DNA of 61,354 bases from JBDTME01 sp964583795 (GTDB taxonomy: Bacteria > Patescibacteriota > Microgenomatia > UBA1400 > PJMF01): the NCBI GenBank assembly GCA_964583795.1, contig CAZOWX010000008.1, forward strand, positions 1-61,354, read 5' to 3'. Of the stretch, positions 59,704 through 61,354 are shown piece by piece. Both the position numbers and the translations under genes were made by a program. A model generated the notes under the pieces. The model did no database searches. It was given only the letters and a program-made list of their open reading frames with translations, and was not told where the DNA came from. The stretch's first letter is position 1, and each line of letters opens with the position of its first letter.

Positions 59704-59983
59704 GTCATCCTCGACCCGATGAATGAACCTGGTCCGCCCTGGGCGGATCAAGTGAAGCCATCGAGCATCGGGGATCCATTTCAGAACATTTGCACAACAG
59801 TAGAACATTTTCACGTTTGAATAGTTAATTTTTCTCGCTTTGTTAAGCTAAAAAACAGAGAAATACATATAAGTAAACAAAAAACCAAACTAATCGACCT
59901 TTTAATGGTACTTATGGATCCCCGATGCTTGACTAAAAATTCTTGACTTTCAGTCAGGTATTTTTTGTCACGTCGAGGATGAC
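59704..59983. mobile_element. MITE-like element 2
   Basis: 280 bp with terminal repeats gtcatcctcgac (59704-59715) and gtcgaggatgac (59972-59983). Inner arm ends are ggatccat (59772-59779) and atggatcc (59914-59921). The tccgccctgggcgga hairpin lies in its left arm and the ctgactgaaagtcaagaatt type hairpin in its right arm, the reverse of element 1, while the core next to the right arm (caaac..atcga.cttttaa) is in the same orientation in both. Confidence 0.75.
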
Positions 59984-60059
59984 ACCTTTTTAGGTTATAC
60001 CTTCACGGTCTCAACCTCTATCATCCACGCTCTACATTCCATTATCTACACTCCACACT

Positions 60060-60431
60060 CTACTTTTCCCTCAGCTTTTTTAACTTCCACATGAACAACT
60101 TTGCTTTACTTTTTGCTTGCGAATCAATCACAAATCGCAACGCTGCCTCAAGAGTCCCTCGCTCCACTGTCTTTGCTAAGCGTATGTACAAACTTTTATG
60201 TGCTTCATCGTTGAGAGTCATAGCTAGGCGATAACCAAAATCTTGAAACTCACGACTAACATATTTATTTTTCTCTTTGGGTTGGTACTGCTTTAATAGC
60301 GATCCCAAAGACATTGCTTGTCTGGATCCTTTCGCTGGATCCTTTTTCTTTTCTTGTTTATCCCCAATACCATCACCAAACAACGATGTTTGACTCCCTG
60401 ATTGATTTTTTTTAATTGTTGATGCTTTCAT
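60060..60431 (-). CDS. Small basic protein of unknown function
   Basis: 123 residues, rich in Lys/Gln/Ser in the first half (disordered) and helical in the second (RLAMTLNDEAHKSLYIRLAKTVERGTLEAALRFVIDSQAKSKAKLFMWKLKKL). Its start lies 3 bp after the MFS stop. No family recognised. Confidence 0.7.
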   Translation of the reverse strand: MKASTIKKNQSGSQTSLFGDGIGDKQEKKKDPAKGSRQAMSLGSLLKQYQPKEKNKYVSREFQDFGYRLAMTLNDEAHKSLYIRLAKTVERGTLEAALRFVIDSQAKSKAKLFMWKLKKLREK

Positions 60432-60434
60432 GCA

Positions 60435-61354
60435 CTATCCCGAAGTTAGGACTGATTTATCCCGTAGTTGCATACTCATCATGGCGGCAATAAAGCCGAG
60501 CAAAACAAAACTGCGCCAAGAAGATGACACCGTAAAAAACAGTGTAAAAACACTCCAAAATACAACTCCTGTTGCAGAAATAGTCATCTCTCGATAAGTG
60601 AAGTAACTCAACGCTGTCTTTCCTTTGCTGCGACGCAACATCAGTGATTCATAAAAGGGAAAGTACACGCTTTCAGATAGTTTTTCAAAAATATCTACGG
60701 CCATAATCATCCACACATTATTAACGAGCGCACGAGCAATCCACATTATTCCCACCGAAAATCCAGAGATAGAAAAAGGCCGACGACTTTTTGAGTGATC
60801 GACAAACCACCCAGAAAAATAGACCAACAATAGTGAAACAAAAAACACTACAAAGTACAAAAATCCCACCTTATCAGCTGTTCCAATCAGCAGTAGCACA
60901 AACAACGGCCAAAGTGTTTGCATCGCATCCAACACATACATGCCCACAAATGAGAGCGATAAAAGACGATATTGCGGCTCTTGTAACCATTGCCGAAATT
61001 CAGATAGCGTTGCTTTGGAAAAGCTCGTCTTTTCGTGCAATGAAAATAAAATCATCACAGCTAATACTTGAAACAGCATTGAGATATAAAATAAATATGA
61101 AAATCCAAAGGTCACTATAATAAAACCGGACACAGCCGGAACGGCGGCTTGAATCAGGCGCGTGAAGAACTCAATTGTCCCCACACTTTCACCCATCCTT
61201 TTGTACTGTGCTTCTGATGAAAACAGTCCAAAGTAAGAAGTCCAAAACAAAGGGATCCGAACGCCTTCGATCAGTAAAATGGGAATAAAAAACAAGGGGT
61301 TTTGCTGAACTAGGACGAGCAGTACCAACAACACGATATACAATAACTGACTAA
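60435..61354 (-). CDS. Major facilitator superfamily transporter, N-terminus off the right edge
   Basis: At least 302 residues read in frame to the window edge without an upstream stop, so the N-terminal part is missing. Nine or so helices; a GWFVDHSKSRRPFSISG loop is the second MFS half's motif A equivalent. It resembles the transporter at 46859 in general type only. Followed by the small basic protein with 3 bp between them. Confidence 0.8.
   Translation of the reverse strand, partial: SQLLYIVLLVLLVLVQQNPLFFIPILLIEGVRIPLFWTSYFGLFSSEAQYKRMGESVGTIEFFTRLIQAAVPAVSGFIIVTFGFSYLFYISMLFQVLAVMILFSLHEKTSFSKATLSEFRQWLQEPQYRLLSLSFVGMYVLDAMQTLWPLFVLLLIGTADKVGFLYFVVFFVSLLLVYFSGWFVDHSKSRRPFSISGFSVGIMWIARALVNNVWMIMAVDIFEKLSESVYFPFYESLMLRRSKGKTALSYFTYREMTISATGVVFWSVFTLFFTVSSSWRSFVLLGFIAAMMSMQLRDKSVLTSG

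Larger units (their letters stand above)
59381..60059. other. Spacer of about 680 bp rich in palindromic repeats
   Basis: No gene. In order it holds a CTAGTG/TTAGT word-type spacer (about 59410-59470), a palindrome of the cctgcct family (59554-59573), a nested inverted repeat (59586-59640), MITE-like element 2, and a CTACA/CTCTAC word-type spacer (about 60020-60062). Confidence 0.7.

Overview
The window looks like a metagenome-derived scaffold (two 10-base N runs) from an AT-rich bacterium of the Candidate Phyla Radiation, most likely a Microgenomates-type Patescibacterium. This is an inference from content: DUF2298/YYY membrane protein, an orphan VirD4-like ATPase, arrays of Thr/Pro-stalked surface proteins, palindromic spacer repeats, and a dense glycan locus. 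TGA is used as a stop (for example at 38934 and 48109), so the code is standard rather than UGA=Gly.

Region 1 (1-29.4 kb) is a cell-surface glycan locus, mostly on the minus strand. It holds a sugar-nucleotide branch (NAD-dependent epimerase, DegT aminotransferase, Gfo/Idh oxidoreductase), about a dozen glycosyltransferases (GT2, GT4, WecG/TagA GT26, GT-C membrane enzymes), two O-antigen polymerase/ligase-like proteins, a DUF2298 membrane protein, three methyltransferases including an FkbM type, and a Wzm/Wzt-like ABC exporter. A truncated surface-protein gene at the left edge (1-447, minus) carries the same N-terminal module as the region 2 proteins, so the glycan locus is bracketed by surface-protein genes.

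Region 2 (29.8-45.9 kb, plus strand) is the most unusual part: nine large exported proteins assembled from interchangeable parts. There are two N-terminal membrane modules. A is an NQxIG...YLGxxxQExRQ helix. B is a helix followed by GPxAPxAP and a Cys-x3-F segment. The middle is Cys-rich, DUF11-like or VWA, then a mucin-like Thr/Pro stalk. There are two kinds of C-terminus: LPKAG plus a hydrophobic helix with no basic tail, or a compact RYEFR/Cys domain. Each RYEFR protein is immediately followed by a B-type LPKAG protein, three times out of three. A standalone RecQ C-terminal (RQC-HTH_40) protein, a broken ATPase fragment and a coiled-coil protein interrupt the array. I infer that the glycan machinery may decorate the Thr-rich stalks.

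Region 3 (46-61.3 kb) is mixed housekeeping and accessory DNA: a tRNA with a UAU anticodon, two MFS transporters, a Fic protein, a VirD4-like ATPase, a methyltransferase flanked by duplicated maf 3' ends, Maf, a frameshifted flavin-binding protein, a DUF192 lipoprotein next to Lgt, and several small proteins. Three MITE-like elements with ends GTCATCC...GGATCCAT and their inverse lie here, with other palindromic spacers. Several genes have a -10 box exactly 6 nt before the ATG, which suggests leaderless transcripts. Both N runs appear to be false gaps whose flanks overlap.
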